A stretch of 64,000 nucleotides of DNA from Arthrobacter alpinus. GTDB lineage: Bacteria > Actinomycetota > Actinomycetes > Actinomycetales > Micrococcaceae. Positions 45,071 through 53,683 of the stretch are shown piece by piece. The notes beneath the pieces are model-generated. The model saw only the letters and a program-made list of their open reading frames with translations, did no database searches and was not told where the DNA came from. The stretch is from positions 3,472,001 through 3,536,000 of the forward strand of contig NZ_FNTV01000001.1 in assembly GCF_900105965.1 (NCBI RefSeq). Reading direction: 5' to 3'. Numbering within the stretch: the first letter of the stretch is position 1; each line of letters opens with the position of its first letter. Position numbers and translations under genes: made by a program.

Positions 45071-45778
45071 CTAGGCCAGGGCGGAAAGCTGACGAGCGGC
45101 CGCGGTTACCGGGCCGATCTGTTCAATGAGCAGCACGGCTCCGAGTCCGCACATGATGATGCCGCTGGAGAGGGTTACGCCGCGGGCTGCACCGGGTCGC
45201 GAACGCAGCAGCTTTCGCGAGCCTGCGGCCACCAGTGTGTAGATAACGGCCGTTGACAGAACGAAGGACAGGCCGAGAATTGCCGATTGCAGCGGCACCG
45301 ATAAGGCCGCATCGGTCTTGATGAACTGCGGGGTCAGGGCTACGAAGAGCAGCAGTCCCTTCGGATTGATGCTGCTGGTTCCGAATCCCTGCAGGAAGGA
45401 TCCCCACGCCGAGCGGGAGGCGTCCGGGGCGGCGACCGTCCCAGCAGTGGTTGCAGTGGGAATTTCGCCGTTAGGCCCCACGGTTACGAAACCCGCTCCG
45501 CGCCAGGACTTGGTGGTCACGAACCCCAGCCACAGAAGGTAGATGGCGCCCGCTACGGTCAACCACAGCAGCAGGCTGGGGATAGCCGCCATGAGTGCGG
45601 CGATGCCCGCCGCCAGCAAGACCGTGTGCAGGACGTAGCCACTGCACAACCCAGCCACGGCGGGGACAAAGCTGCGACGCCCAAGGCCCGCAGCAATGGC
45701 GAATGCCCAGTCCGGACCTGGCGTGCAGGTCAAGGTGATGGCGACGATGAGGAATCCCGTGAGGGCCTGCGGTTCCAT
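45071..45778 (-). CDS. LysE/RhtB-family amino-acid exporter
   Basis: 235 residues, six predicted helices, with TCTPGPDWAFAIAAGLGRR and FLQGFGTSSINPKGLLLFVAL, the two signature regions of LysE/RhtB exporters. AGGAG lies five bases before ATG 45778. Divergent from an Lrp/AsnC regulator by 105 bases, so it is probably induced by the amino acid that regulator senses (branched-chain, Leu, Met or similar). Confidence 0.85.
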   Translation of the reverse strand: MEPQALTGFLIVAITLTCTPGPDWAFAIAAGLGRRSFVPAVAGLCSGYVLHTVLLAAGIAALMAAIPSLLLWLTVAGAIYLLWLGFVTTKSWRGAGFVTVGPNGEIPTATTAGTVAAPDASRSAWGSFLQGFGTSSINPKGLLLFVALTPQFIKTDAALSVPLQSAILGLSFVLSTAVIYTLVAAGSRKLLRSRPGAARGVTLSSGIIMCGLGAVLLIEQIGPVTAAARQLSALA

Positions 45779-45871
45779 GATGCTCCTGCCGGGTTGTTGG
45801 GCTACGGCAAGCTTAGGGAAACATTTGCAAGAAGTGCTTACCTTTTTGACCCCGAATCCGGGCCGTGGCGA

Positions 45872-45877
45872 TAAACT
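45872..45877 (+). promoter_or_regulatory. -10 box, leaderless start of Lrp gene
   Basis: TAAACT six bases before the GTG at 45884; no ribosome site. Confidence 0.55.
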
Positions 45878-45883
45878 AATTGC

Positions 45884-46339
45884 GTGATTGATGCAATTGA
45901 TAAAGAAATTTTGCGCACCCTCCAAAATGATGGACGCATGAGCGCCACGGCGCTTGCCGCGGAGATTGGGCTGACGGTTGCGCCGTGCCATCGCCGCCTG
46001 AAGGACTTGGAGGGCTCGGGTGTCATTAGCGGGTACCGGGCGATCGTGGATCCGGTGGCCGTGGGACTGGGTTTTGAGGCACTGGTCTTTGTCTCGTTGG
46101 CCCAGGTGGACCGCGCCACGATCGATGAATTCGAAGCCGAGGTGTCTGGCAATCGCCGCATTACATCCGCCCAGCGCCTTTTTGGCGATCCGGATTACAT
46201 TCTGAAGGTCGTGACCAAGGATCTCGATGACTACCAAAAGTTTTACGACACCGAACTGACCAGTCTCCCGGGCGTTCTGCGCCTGCGCTCCACCTTGGTC
46301 ATGAAGAATCTCAAGCCCAGCGCTGGCCTGCCGCTCTAG
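45884..46339 (+). CDS. Lrp/AsnC-family transcriptional regulator
   Basis: 151 residues. HTH IDAIDKEILRTLQNDGRMSATALAAEIGLTVAPCHRRLKDLE, then an RAM ligand domain (VFVSLAQVDRATIDEFEAEV, GDPDYILKVVTKDL). It is divergent from a LysE-type exporter, a common pairing in which the regulator activates export. GTG start with TAAACT six bases before. Confidence 0.9.
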   Translation: MIDAIDKEILRTLQNDGRMSATALAAEIGLTVAPCHRRLKDLEGSGVISGYRAIVDPVAVGLGFEALVFVSLAQVDRATIDEFEAEVSGNRRITSAQRLFGDPDYILKVVTKDLDDYQKFYDTELTSLPGVLRLRSTLVMKNLKPSAGLPL

Positions 46340-46390
46340 CTCCTGTCCTGCCAAATTCGCGTCGAAGTCAGGCGTAACAAGGCAGCCATT

Positions 46391-46405
46391 GTCCCTTGCA
46401 GGGAC
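46391..46405. promoter_or_regulatory. Inverted repeat upstream of lutABC
   Basis: GTCCC TTGCA GGGAC, five-base arms around five bases. Could be a second regulator site or a short stem ending the upstream Lrp transcript. Confidence 0.35.
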
Positions 46406-46425
46406 AGGAATTCGGCAACTTAGGG

Positions 46426-46440
46426 TGTGGTCAGTCCACA
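46426..46440. promoter_or_regulatory. Probable LutR-type operator
   Basis: TGTGGTCAGTCCACA, perfect TGTGG/CCACA arms, resembling TGGTNNNACC sites of FadR-type GntR regulators that control lactate genes. Lies 31 bases upstream of lutA. No LutR gene is adjacent. Confidence 0.55.
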
Positions 46441-46457
46441 TCATCCGCGTTTTGCCC

Positions 46458-46463
46458 TACAGT
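46458..46463 (+). promoter_or_regulatory. -10 box, leaderless start of lutA
   Basis: TACAGT seven bases before ATG 46471; no ribosome site. Confidence 0.5.
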
Positions 46464-46470
46464 GGTGACC

Positions 46471-47268
46471 ATGAAAATTGCGCTCTTTGCCACCTGCATC
46501 GTTGACGCCATGTATCCACGCACCGCACAGGCCACTGTGGCGATCCTGGAGCGGCTGGGGCACGAAGTTGTATTCCCTCCCGGGCAGGCCTGCTGCGGCC
46601 AGATGCACGTGAATTCCGGCTACTTCAAGGAAGCCCGTGCCGTTGTTGCCAACCATGTGCGGGCCTTTGACACGGAAGATTACGACGTCGCCGTGGCGCC
46701 TTCGGGGTCCTGCGTCGCCAGCGTGAAACACCAGCATGAGATGGTGGCGCGCCGCTGTGGTGATGCCAAGCTGGAAGCCCGGGCCGCCGCTGTTGGTGCC
46801 AAGACCTACGAACTGTCCCAGCTGCTGACTGACGTCCTGGGCATCACCAACGCCTCCGAGCAGCTGGGCTCCCACTTCCCGCACAAGGTCACCTACCACC
46901 CCAGCTGCCACGGCATGCGGCTGCTGCGCTTGGAAGACAGGCAACTGAACCTACTGGCCAGCGTTGGTGGAATTGAAATGGTGGAACTTCCCGAGGCTGA
47001 TCAATGTTGCGGATTCGGCGGCACCTTCTCCATGAAGAACGCGGACGTTTCCAGTGCCATGAACGCAGACAAGGCAGCCAATATTTGTAGCACCGGCGCG
47101 GAGCTATGCTCCGGCGGCGACGCCAGCTGTCTCATGCACATTGGCGGTGGGCTTTCCCGGCAGGGGAGCGAGGTTGGGACCCTGCATTTCGCGGAGATCC
47201 TGGCCAGCACGCTCGAAGAGCCAGCCGCCGTCAATGGCTCAGTCAAACTGGCAGGGAGCAAGCGATGA
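46471..47268 (+). CDS. lutA: Lactate utilization protein A
   Basis: 265 residues with two CCG-type cysteine-rich motifs (PPGQACCGQMH and ADQCCGFGGTFS) typical of LutA/GlpC iron-sulfur or heme subunits, and SCHGMRLL between. Part of the LutABC complex that oxidises L-lactate to pyruvate. The next gene overlaps by four bases. A TACAGT -10 precedes its ATG, downstream of an operator-like repeat. Confidence 0.9.
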   Translation: MKIALFATCIVDAMYPRTAQATVAILERLGHEVVFPPGQACCGQMHVNSGYFKEARAVVANHVRAFDTEDYDVAVAPSGSCVASVKHQHEMVARRCGDAKLEARAAAVGAKTYELSQLLTDVLGITNASEQLGSHFPHKVTYHPSCHGMRLLRLEDRQLNLLASVGGIEMVELPEADQCCGFGGTFSMKNADVSSAMNADKAANICSTGAELCSGGDASCLMHIGGGLSRQGSEVGTLHFAEILASTLEEPAAVNGSVKLAGSKR

Positions 47269-48794
47269 GCAACAACACCTTTCTGGGCATGCCCGCCCTC
47301 CCCGTCTACGGCCATGGCAACCTCAACGCCACCGAACCGTTCCCCAAGGCCGCGCACCGCGAACTGGCCAACACCCAGCTGCGAGCCAACCTGGGCCATG
47401 CAACCCACACCATCAGGGACAAGCGCCTGAAAGTTGTGGCGGAGCTGTCCGACTGGGAGGACATGCGCAACGCCGGAAGTGCCATCAAGGACGCCACCAT
47501 GGCGAACTTGCCAGCCCTGCTGGAGCAGTTCGAGGCCAACTTCACAGCCCGTGGCGGAATCATTCACTGGGCCCGCGATGCCCAGGAGGCCAACGAGATT
47601 GTCACCGCCCTGATCCGGGAAACCGGGGAAACCGAGGTGGTCAAGGTCAAATCCATGGCCACCCAAGAAATCGGCCTCAACGAATACCTGGAAGAGCAGG
47701 GCATCGCCGCCTACGAGACCGACCTGGCCGAGCTTATTGTGCAGCTTGACCACGACAAGCCCAGCCACATCCTGGTCCCTGCCATCCACAAGAACCGCAG
47801 TCAGGTCCGTGAGATCTTCCTGCGCGAAATGCCTGTGGTGGATCCGAATCTTACGGATGAGCCGGCCCGCCTGGCCGAGGCCGCGCGCAAGCACCTGCGC
47901 AAGAAGTTCCTCTCCGCCAAGGTGGCAGTCTCCGGGGCCAACTTTGGCCTGGCTGACACGGGCACGCTGACAGTGGTTGAATCCGAAGGCAACGGCCGCA
48001 TGTGCCTGACCCTGCCGGAAACCCTCATCACCGTCATGGGCATTGAAAAGCTGCTGCCCACCTGGAGCGACCTCGAGGTGTTCATGCAGCTGCTGCCGCG
48101 CTCCTCCACGGGTGAACGCATGAACCCGTACACTTCGCTGTGGACGGGCGTCACCCCCGGTGACGGCCCGCAGAACGTGCACCTGGTCATGCTGGACAAC
48201 GGCCGGGCCGCAGCCCTGGCCGATGAATACGGCCGAACGGCGCTAAATTGCATACGCTGCTCGGCATGTATGAATGTTTGCCCCGTGTACGAGCGCACCG
48301 GCGGACACGCCTACGGCTCCACCTACCCGGGCCCCATTGGCGCCATCCTGTCCCCACTCATGACGGGCATCAAGAGCGAAGAAAACAGTTCGCTGCCTTA
48401 CGCCTCCTCACTGTGCGGCGCCTGCTTTGACGCCTGCCCCGTGAAAATCAACATCCCCGAAATCCTTGTCCACCTGCGCGGCGAGGACGTGGATTCCAAG
48501 CGCGCCAAGCTCAAGGTGCCCTCCCAGATGGACCTCATGATGAAGGGGGCCGAGTGGGCATTTTCCAGCGGATCGCACCTGAACCTGTTGGAAAAAGGTC
48601 TGCCCCTGGGAAAGCTTGCAGCCGGGCGCAGCAAGGTCATCAAGAAGCTACCGGGCATCGCCGCCGGCTGGACGCAGAGCCGGGACATTCCAGCCCCGCC
48701 CGCCCAATCGTTCCGCACGTGGTGGGACAAGGAACACAAGCCGGGTGCCGCCGTCGTGCCGGCTTCCACAAATAGTGAAGGGGAGCAGCCGTGA
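47265..48794 (+). CDS. lutB: Lactate utilization iron-sulfur protein B
   Basis: 509 residues. Two 4Fe-4S sites: CIRCSACMNVCPVYERTGG and CGACFDACPVKINIPE. The N-terminal half is the LutB alpha/beta domain (LETLITVMGIEKL). Start ATG 47265 overlaps the lutA stop (ATGA) and its own stop overlaps the lutC GTG. Electron-carrying subunit of the lactate oxidation complex. Confidence 0.93.
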   Translation: MSNNTFLGMPALPVYGHGNLNATEPFPKAAHRELANTQLRANLGHATHTIRDKRLKVVAELSDWEDMRNAGSAIKDATMANLPALLEQFEANFTARGGIIHWARDAQEANEIVTALIRETGETEVVKVKSMATQEIGLNEYLEEQGIAAYETDLAELIVQLDHDKPSHILVPAIHKNRSQVREIFLREMPVVDPNLTDEPARLAEAARKHLRKKFLSAKVAVSGANFGLADTGTLTVVESEGNGRMCLTLPETLITVMGIEKLLPTWSDLEVFMQLLPRSSTGERMNPYTSLWTGVTPGDGPQNVHLVMLDNGRAAALADEYGRTALNCIRCSACMNVCPVYERTGGHAYGSTYPGPIGAILSPLMTGIKSEENSSLPYASSLCGACFDACPVKINIPEILVHLRGEDVDSKRAKLKVPSQMDLMMKGAEWAFSSGSHLNLLEKGLPLGKLAAGRSKVIKKLPGIAAGWTQSRDIPAPPAQSFRTWWDKEHKPGAAVVPASTNSEGEQP

Positions 48795-49426
48795 GCGCCC
48801 GCGAGGACATCATGAACAGGATCAAGTCGGCCCTGCGCGACGCCCCGGGGACCCCCGAGGTGCCCCGGGACTACCGCCGGAGTTCAGACATGACGGCGGA
48901 GCAGCGGCTCGATCAGCTCGTGGACCGGTTGGTGGATTACAAGGCCAACGTGTTTGTCACGCCCGCCGCGGAGGTGCCCGCCAAGTTGGCTGAACTGCTG
49001 GCCGGCAGCTCCTCGATTGTGGTGCCGCACGGACTGCCCCAAGAGTGGCTTTCCGAGGTGAAGAACGACGCCGGGACGCTGGTAGTGCACGTCGACTCAC
49101 CGGATACGCGCCTTGCCACCGCCGAGCTGGATGCCGTGGAGGCCGTGGTGACGGCAGCGGCGGTGGCAGTGTCGGAGACGGGCACCATCATGCTCGACGG
49201 CAGTGCCGATCAGGGCAGGCGAGTGATCTCGCTGGTCCCGGACAGGCACATCTGCATCCTGCGTTCGGAACAAATCGTGGAGGTGCTTCCGGAGGCGATT
49301 GCTCGGCTGGAAGCAACGCGACCACAGACCTGGATCAGCGGGCCCAGTGCCACGAGTGATATTGAGCTGGAACGCGTCGAGGGCGTCCATGGTCCGCGCA
49401 CGCTGGACGTCATCATCCTGACGTAG
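48791..49426 (+). CDS. lutC: Lactate utilization protein C
   Basis: 211 residues of the LutC/YkgG LUD domain: SAREDIMNRIKSALRD at the start and VSETGTIMLDGSADQGRRVISLVPDRHIC, the conserved core. GTG 48791 overlaps the lutB stop. Last gene of the operon; no lactate permease is present. Confidence 0.9.
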   Translation: MSAREDIMNRIKSALRDAPGTPEVPRDYRRSSDMTAEQRLDQLVDRLVDYKANVFVTPAAEVPAKLAELLAGSSSIVVPHGLPQEWLSEVKNDAGTLVVHVDSPDTRLATAELDAVEAVVTAAAVAVSETGTIMLDGSADQGRRVISLVPDRHICILRSEQIVEVLPEAIARLEATRPQTWISGPSATSDIELERVEGVHGPRTLDVIILT

Positions 49427-49469
49427 CGGTCCACCCCAAAGGTTCCCAAGTTTCGCCTGCCGTGGAAAC

Positions 49470-50021
49470 ATGGCTGGCATGAGGTCTTCGGAGTTGTTGG
49501 TGGATGCATTTGGCAGGATCGACACGATCGTTTTGGGTGTCTTGGACGGGCTGGACGCGGACGCGATGAATTGGCGCCCCAGTGGAACAGGTAACTCCAT
49601 CGGGTGGCTGGTGTGGCATTTGTGCCGCATACAGGACGAGCAAATTGCTGATGCAGCTGGTACGGAATCGGTGTGGCGTGTCGGTGAATATGCCGAGCGC
49701 TTTGGGTTGGAGCTTAGTCCGGCCGACACGGGCTACGGGCACTCTGCCCATCAGGTTGACGCTGTTCGCTTCGCGTCAACCGTGCTGCTGGAGAATTACC
49801 ACGACGCGGTGCTGGCGCGGAGTCTTGAATTTGCCGGTGCCCTTGAGGATTCCGATCTGGACAGGGTTGTGGATACTCGATGGGACCCTCCAGTAACTCT
49901 TGGCGTTCGGCTCGTCAGCATCATCGACGACTGTGCCCAGCATGGCGGACAAGCCAGCTATGTCAGGGGCCTTTCCGAAGCGCTGCCAAAACGTTCCCAG
50001 GACCGACTGCCGTTGCTATGA
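49470..50021 (+). CDS. DinB/mycothiol-transferase family protein
   Basis: 183 residues, DUF664-like four-helix DinB fold. Metal-binding residues are visible in WHLCRIQDEQIAD and IIDDCAQHGGQASYVRG. Family knowledge: these are metal-dependent thiol transferases; in actinobacteria the thiol is mycothiol. It is convergent with a second DinB protein seven bases away. Confidence 0.82.
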   Translation: MAGMRSSELLVDAFGRIDTIVLGVLDGLDADAMNWRPSGTGNSIGWLVWHLCRIQDEQIADAAGTESVWRVGEYAERFGLELSPADTGYGHSAHQVDAVRFASTVLLENYHDAVLARSLEFAGALEDSDLDRVVDTRWDPPVTLGVRLVSIIDDCAQHGGQASYVRGLSEALPKRSQDRLPLL

Positions 50022-50028
50022 CGGTGCA

Positions 50029-50571
50029 TCAGTCGAAGTTCATTCCGGCATCGGCTCCCATGGTCAGGGTGGTGCTGGCGCCGTCGAGCTGTTCTCGGAT
50101 GATGTCCGCATGCCCGCTGTGTTGGGCCGTTTCACGCAGAATGTGCAGCAAGATTCTGCGCACCGTCCAATACTCCCGTCCGGACTGCCATGGTGCACTG
50201 GGCAGCGGAATCAGGAGGTCAAGATCCTCGATCGAGGCAATCGCCTCGGCCGTGGTGTTCGCCCCGGCTTGGTAGTTTTGCAGCAACTTCTCAAAAGTTT
50301 CCTCGGGATGCACAGTATGGGATTCCAGGCCCTCGTCCATGTTGAAGACCGCGTCTTCATCGGCTTCCTGGAGGGTCTTGATCCAGCTGGCCTCTACTGA
50401 AGCAACGTGTTTGACCAGGCTGCCTAGGGTTAGCTGGCTTGTGGTGCTGCGGGTCCGGGATTGTTCTTCTGAGATGCCGCGCATAGGGATGAGAAATGTG
50501 TTGCGTTGATCTGCCAGCATCGCGACAATGTCGACGAGCTCACCGGTGGACGGTTTGGAGGTTATATCCAT
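50029..50571 (-). CDS. DinB family protein (DUF664-like)
   Basis: 180 residues from ATG 50571, preceded by AAGGAA. DinB fold with His in GSLVKHVASVEASW and HILRETAQHSGHADIIREQLDG, the metal-binding triad. Convergent with and distantly related to the neighbour at 49470, but not similar enough to be a recent duplicate. Substrate unknown. Confidence 0.82.
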   Translation of the reverse strand: MDITSKPSTGELVDIVAMLADQRNTFLIPMRGISEEQSRTRSTTSQLTLGSLVKHVASVEASWIKTLQEADEDAVFNMDEGLESHTVHPEETFEKLLQNYQAGANTTAEAIASIEDLDLLIPLPSAPWQSGREYWTVRRILLHILRETAQHSGHADIIREQLDGASTTLTMGADAGMNFD

Positions 50572-50720
50572 GATGGGTTCCTTTGTGGCTCCAGAATTGG
50601 TCCGGGAGGGGATCCTCGCGTGCAGTTCAAGCCTTGGCGGATGTGGAGTGGCTTCACCACCCAAACTAGACGGCACCGGATGTGGGCGGCAAGGGTTGAT
50701 GGATGCTTAGGCGCCTCGGC

Positions 50721-52319
50721 CTACTTTTCCCAGGGTGCCTTGAATGGAAAATACTTCTCCAGAAAGTCTGTGACGATTTCACGTCGCCGCGATGGGCTGG
50801 CATCGCCATTGCTGCCGTCATTCAGGCATAGGAAATCGGCGCTTCGTTGGGCCAGGATCCGTTCAAGCGAGGCCAATCCGGCAGTGTTGGAGGTGTCGAC
50901 ATAGATGCCCTTGCCATCCTTTTGCATGACGGCTCGGCCGGTCAGCAGGGCGTAGTAATGGTAAAGCGAGTTGGTCACGGAGATATTGCTGGCGGCCCTA
51001 AAGGTGCTGGCCGCAGTGGCGGAAAATTCCGGCGTGAATTCTTGTTCCAGTTCCCTCAGTACGGATCTGCGCAGCGGTGCGGCGCTGTGTTCCAGATGAT
51101 GCGTGGTGAAGGCCCCGAAACGGTCCCACAAGAGCTTGCGGTTGACGCGGGCTGAGTTCTCAAAGCCGCTCCGCTCGGCCTCGTTTTCACCAAGGCCAAT
51201 CCTGTTGGGCGAAAGCATGAAGCGGGTGATTCCGCCTGCAGTAAAGAACATATCCGGGGAGATGGGCCGGCCAAAGAACATGTCGTCATTGGAATATAAG
51301 AAGTGTTCGGACAAGCCCTCAATATGATGCAATTGCGATTCCACTGCCATGGAGTTGTGCGTTGGCAGCACTGAAGCATCCGCAAAATGCTCCTGGCTGC
51401 GCACCAGAGTGACCCTAGGGTGAGCTGCCAGCCAAGCTGGCGCGGGGGAGTCCGTGGCAATGAAGATGCGCCTGACCCACGGGGCAAACATATACACGGA
51501 ACGTAACGCATATTTCAACTCATCAACCTGACGGAAGCGTGATTCATGATCGTCGCCGTCGCCAAGAACTGCATCTGCTTCAAGGGCCCGCCGGGCTTGT
51601 TGGTACTCGGCGCTGCTGCCGTCCACCCAGGAAAAAACCATGTCAATGTCAAAGCGGATATCAAAGACATGGTCGATGAACATGTTCTCGATGGTGGGCC
51701 AATGGAGTCCGTAAAGTTCAACCGAGCTGCGGGCGGCATCCGTGCGGTCGATCCTGCGCCGGGTGAGTGAATTTTCCAGTGGCAGATCGATCTCGTCTTC
51801 GGAAAAGGACCAGAGCTCGAGCTGGACGCCCCACGCCGCGCCAAAGTAGAGGCCACCCACCGGGTCCACCCGCGGCCGGAACAGCCGCATGATGCGCGTC
51901 TTGGTCGATCTGGCCAATGACCCGTCAGCCAGCAGCACGGTGGACTTCCTGGTGTCGACGCTGCGGGCATAGAACGGTTCATTGTCGAATCCCTCCGCCA
52001 GCGCCCGCTGGAGATCCTCACGCAACAACGCGTCAATGGCCAGCACGGGGCGAAGATCGTTCCCGCGCACCAAGAGATAGTCGATCGAATGCTCTTCGAG
52101 GATGCTCCGAATGGAGAGGAGGTCGGCCACCATGGCTTCATGCGGTGTCTGTGGTGCACTCCGGGCACCAAAACGGGCAGCGCCATTGACCAGCGCCAAC
52201 CTCCCTCGGTGTAAAACCACATCTTCCCGAGCCAGAATTGCTTCCGCCCCCGGTGACATCTCCAAGGGCCTGTGGAGATGCGACGAGCCCTTGGAGCGGC
52301 GACTGGGTGGCGTGGACAA
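50721..52319 (-). CDS. Stealth-family sugar-phosphotransferase
   Basis: 532 residues from TTG 52319, chosen because AGGAGG stands five bases before it. After an N-terminal ~165-residue unrecognised part come the Stealth conserved regions: CR1 DIDMVFSWVDGSS, CR2 FRQVDELKYALRSVYMFAPWVRRIFIATD, CR3 LPTHNSMAVESQLHHIEGLSEHFLYSNDDMFFG and CR4 near the C-terminus. The family transfers sugar-1-phosphates in capsule or phosphoglycan assembly. No glycan cluster surrounds it. Confidence 0.87.
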   Translation of the reverse strand: MSTPPSRRSKGSSHLHRPLEMSPGAEAILAREDVVLHRGRLALVNGAARFGARSAPQTPHEAMVADLLSIRSILEEHSIDYLLVRGNDLRPVLAIDALLREDLQRALAEGFDNEPFYARSVDTRKSTVLLADGSLARSTKTRIMRLFRPRVDPVGGLYFGAAWGVQLELWSFSEDEIDLPLENSLTRRRIDRTDAARSSVELYGLHWPTIENMFIDHVFDIRFDIDMVFSWVDGSSAEYQQARRALEADAVLGDGDDHESRFRQVDELKYALRSVYMFAPWVRRIFIATDSPAPAWLAAHPRVTLVRSQEHFADASVLPTHNSMAVESQLHHIEGLSEHFLYSNDDMFFGRPISPDMFFTAGGITRFMLSPNRIGLGENEAERSGFENSARVNRKLLWDRFGAFTTHHLEHSAAPLRRSVLRELEQEFTPEFSATAASTFRAASNISVTNSLYHYYALLTGRAVMQKDGKGIYVDTSNTAGLASLERILAQRSADFLCLNDGSNGDASPSRRREIVTDFLEKYFPFKAPWEK

Positions 52320-52365
52320 GGCGGCCTCCTGTTCGGCTCGGGTGGACGCGTGGGTTGACCAGCTG

Positions 52366-52791
52366 CTACTGGCTATTGCTGGCGGCGCGCTTTCGATTGA
52401 AGAGCAGGGCAACAGCGATCCCGGCCAGCCAGAAGTCCTTGGCCAGAGGTGTGCCGGCAACCGTTGGGCGGACCCCGTCGGCCTCGGTCATGCCCGGCGT
52501 CTTGAGGTAGGTGGCAACAAGGCCGCCAGAAAAGGCGCCCAGGGCCAGCCCGGCGAGGCGGCTGGGAATGAATGGTGTGAGGATCAGGGCGCCGAGGCCG
52601 ATCTCGGAGTAGCTTAGGTACTTGCCAAATTGTTCAGGCTTCAGATGGCCCACCTGCGGGATTGCGCGTTGGGCCATTTCCTGTAAGCCGGCTGCGTGTT
52701 CCGCCGGAAGGTTGAGTTTGTTGATGCCGGAGTTGAGGATGAACCCTCCCGAGACAAGGCGAAGTGCTGCGTTGCTGATGCTGAATCCCAT
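52366..52791 (-). CDS. DoxX-like membrane protein
   Basis: 141 residues, four predicted membrane segments: LRLVSGGFILNSGINKL, YLSYSEIGLGALILTPFI, LAGLALGAFSGGLVA and WLAGIAVALLF, the DoxX pattern. ATG 52791. It is upstream of the Stealth gene on the same strand by 46 bases. Function not known. Confidence 0.65.
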   Translation of the reverse strand: MGFSISNAALRLVSGGFILNSGINKLNLPAEHAAGLQEMAQRAIPQVGHLKPEQFGKYLSYSEIGLGALILTPFIPSRLAGLALGAFSGGLVATYLKTPGMTEADGVRPTVAGTPLAKDFWLAGIAVALLFNRKRAASNSQ

Positions 52792-52855
52792 GGTGAACTC
52801 CCGTGCGTCGTGGCGGCGATTGTTGTTTCAGCCTAGGGTTGCGAACCAGTCATGG

Positions 52856-53536
52856 CTAGTCCCGTGGCCCCAGCGTCGCGGCGAGTCCCGCGATTATTGC
52901 CTTTAGGCCCACTTCAAACGCCGCGTCGGCGTCATTTCGCGTGGCAGCGCGTGCACCTCGACGTTCGACGGCGGAGCTGAAGTTTGGCGCCTGGGGTGCC
53001 AGTTCGCCGGCGTCGAAGATATTGGCTGGGGCATTGACGTCGTAGGCGGATCCGTAGATGAACGATTCCAGTGCCACCACGGCGTCGATGACCGATTCTG
53101 GTGGCCAGCCCGCCGCTAAGAATCCTACGGTGACAGCCTCATACATCGTGACGGTTGCCGGGGCATTGGTGACCGGCAGCAGTGCAATGACGGGTATCAG
53201 CGGCAAGTGTGAGGCGAAGACGTCCCGGTAGGATCGCGCCCAGGTGCTTACGGCTGTTTCCCAAGGTTCCAGCGCGAAGGCGGAAACGTCCACGCGGCCC
53301 ATGAGGTGGTCCTCCACGAGCAGCAGTACGTCCTGCTTGGACTGCACGTGGTTGTACAGGGCCGAAGGTGCCACGTTCAATGACCTCGCAAGCGCCGCCA
53401 TGGTCAGCCCTTTGTAGCCGTCGTGGCTGACCAGCTTCAGCGCAGCCTTGGTGATCCGGGCGGAGCTGAGCAGTGCCCGCGGCGGGCGACCTGCCCGGCG
53501 TCGTGCTTGTGCGTGCGGCTCTACGGGCTCGGCCAA
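52856..53536 (-). CDS. TetR-family regulator of the amine oxidase
   Basis: 226 residues. N-terminal HTH (ITKAALKLVSHDGYKGLTMAALARSLNVAPSALYNHVQSKQDVL) and a TetR_C ligand domain. TTG 53536 is chosen since GGGGAG stands six bases before; a start at 53560 is possible. A perfect 8-base-arm palindrome lies between it and the divergent flavin amine oxidase, which it probably represses. Confidence 0.85.
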   Translation of the reverse strand: MAEPVEPHAQARRRAGRPPRALLSSARITKAALKLVSHDGYKGLTMAALARSLNVAPSALYNHVQSKQDVLLLVEDHLMGRVDVSAFALEPWETAVSTWARSYRDVFASHLPLIPVIALLPVTNAPATVTMYEAVTVGFLAAGWPPESVIDAVVALESFIYGSAYDVNAPANIFDAGELAPQAPNFSSAVERRGARAATRNDADAAFEVGLKAIIAGLAATLGPRD

Positions 53537-53623
53537 GGCCAGCTCCCCTTTCCGGCGCAAACAAGGCGCAAGATTTTTCGGTCAGCCCTTTACGGGCGGT
53601 GGTGATGTCCATTACAGTCTATT

Positions 53624-53646
53624 CTAAATGAACGACATTCATTTAG
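53624..53646. promoter_or_regulatory. TetR-type operator
   Basis: CTAAATGA and TCATTTAG, perfect 8-base arms around ACGACAT, between the divergent TetR and amine oxidase genes. Confidence 0.7.
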
Positions 53647-53683
53647 TGAAGCGGGTCACCAATGCTTCGCATGAGAGGGAAAC

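Noticed and set aside
45779..46444. Upstream extension of the LysE exporter over the Lrp gene
   Set aside because: The ATG at 45778 has a perfect ribosome site, and the extension overlaps a real Lrp gene on the other strand.
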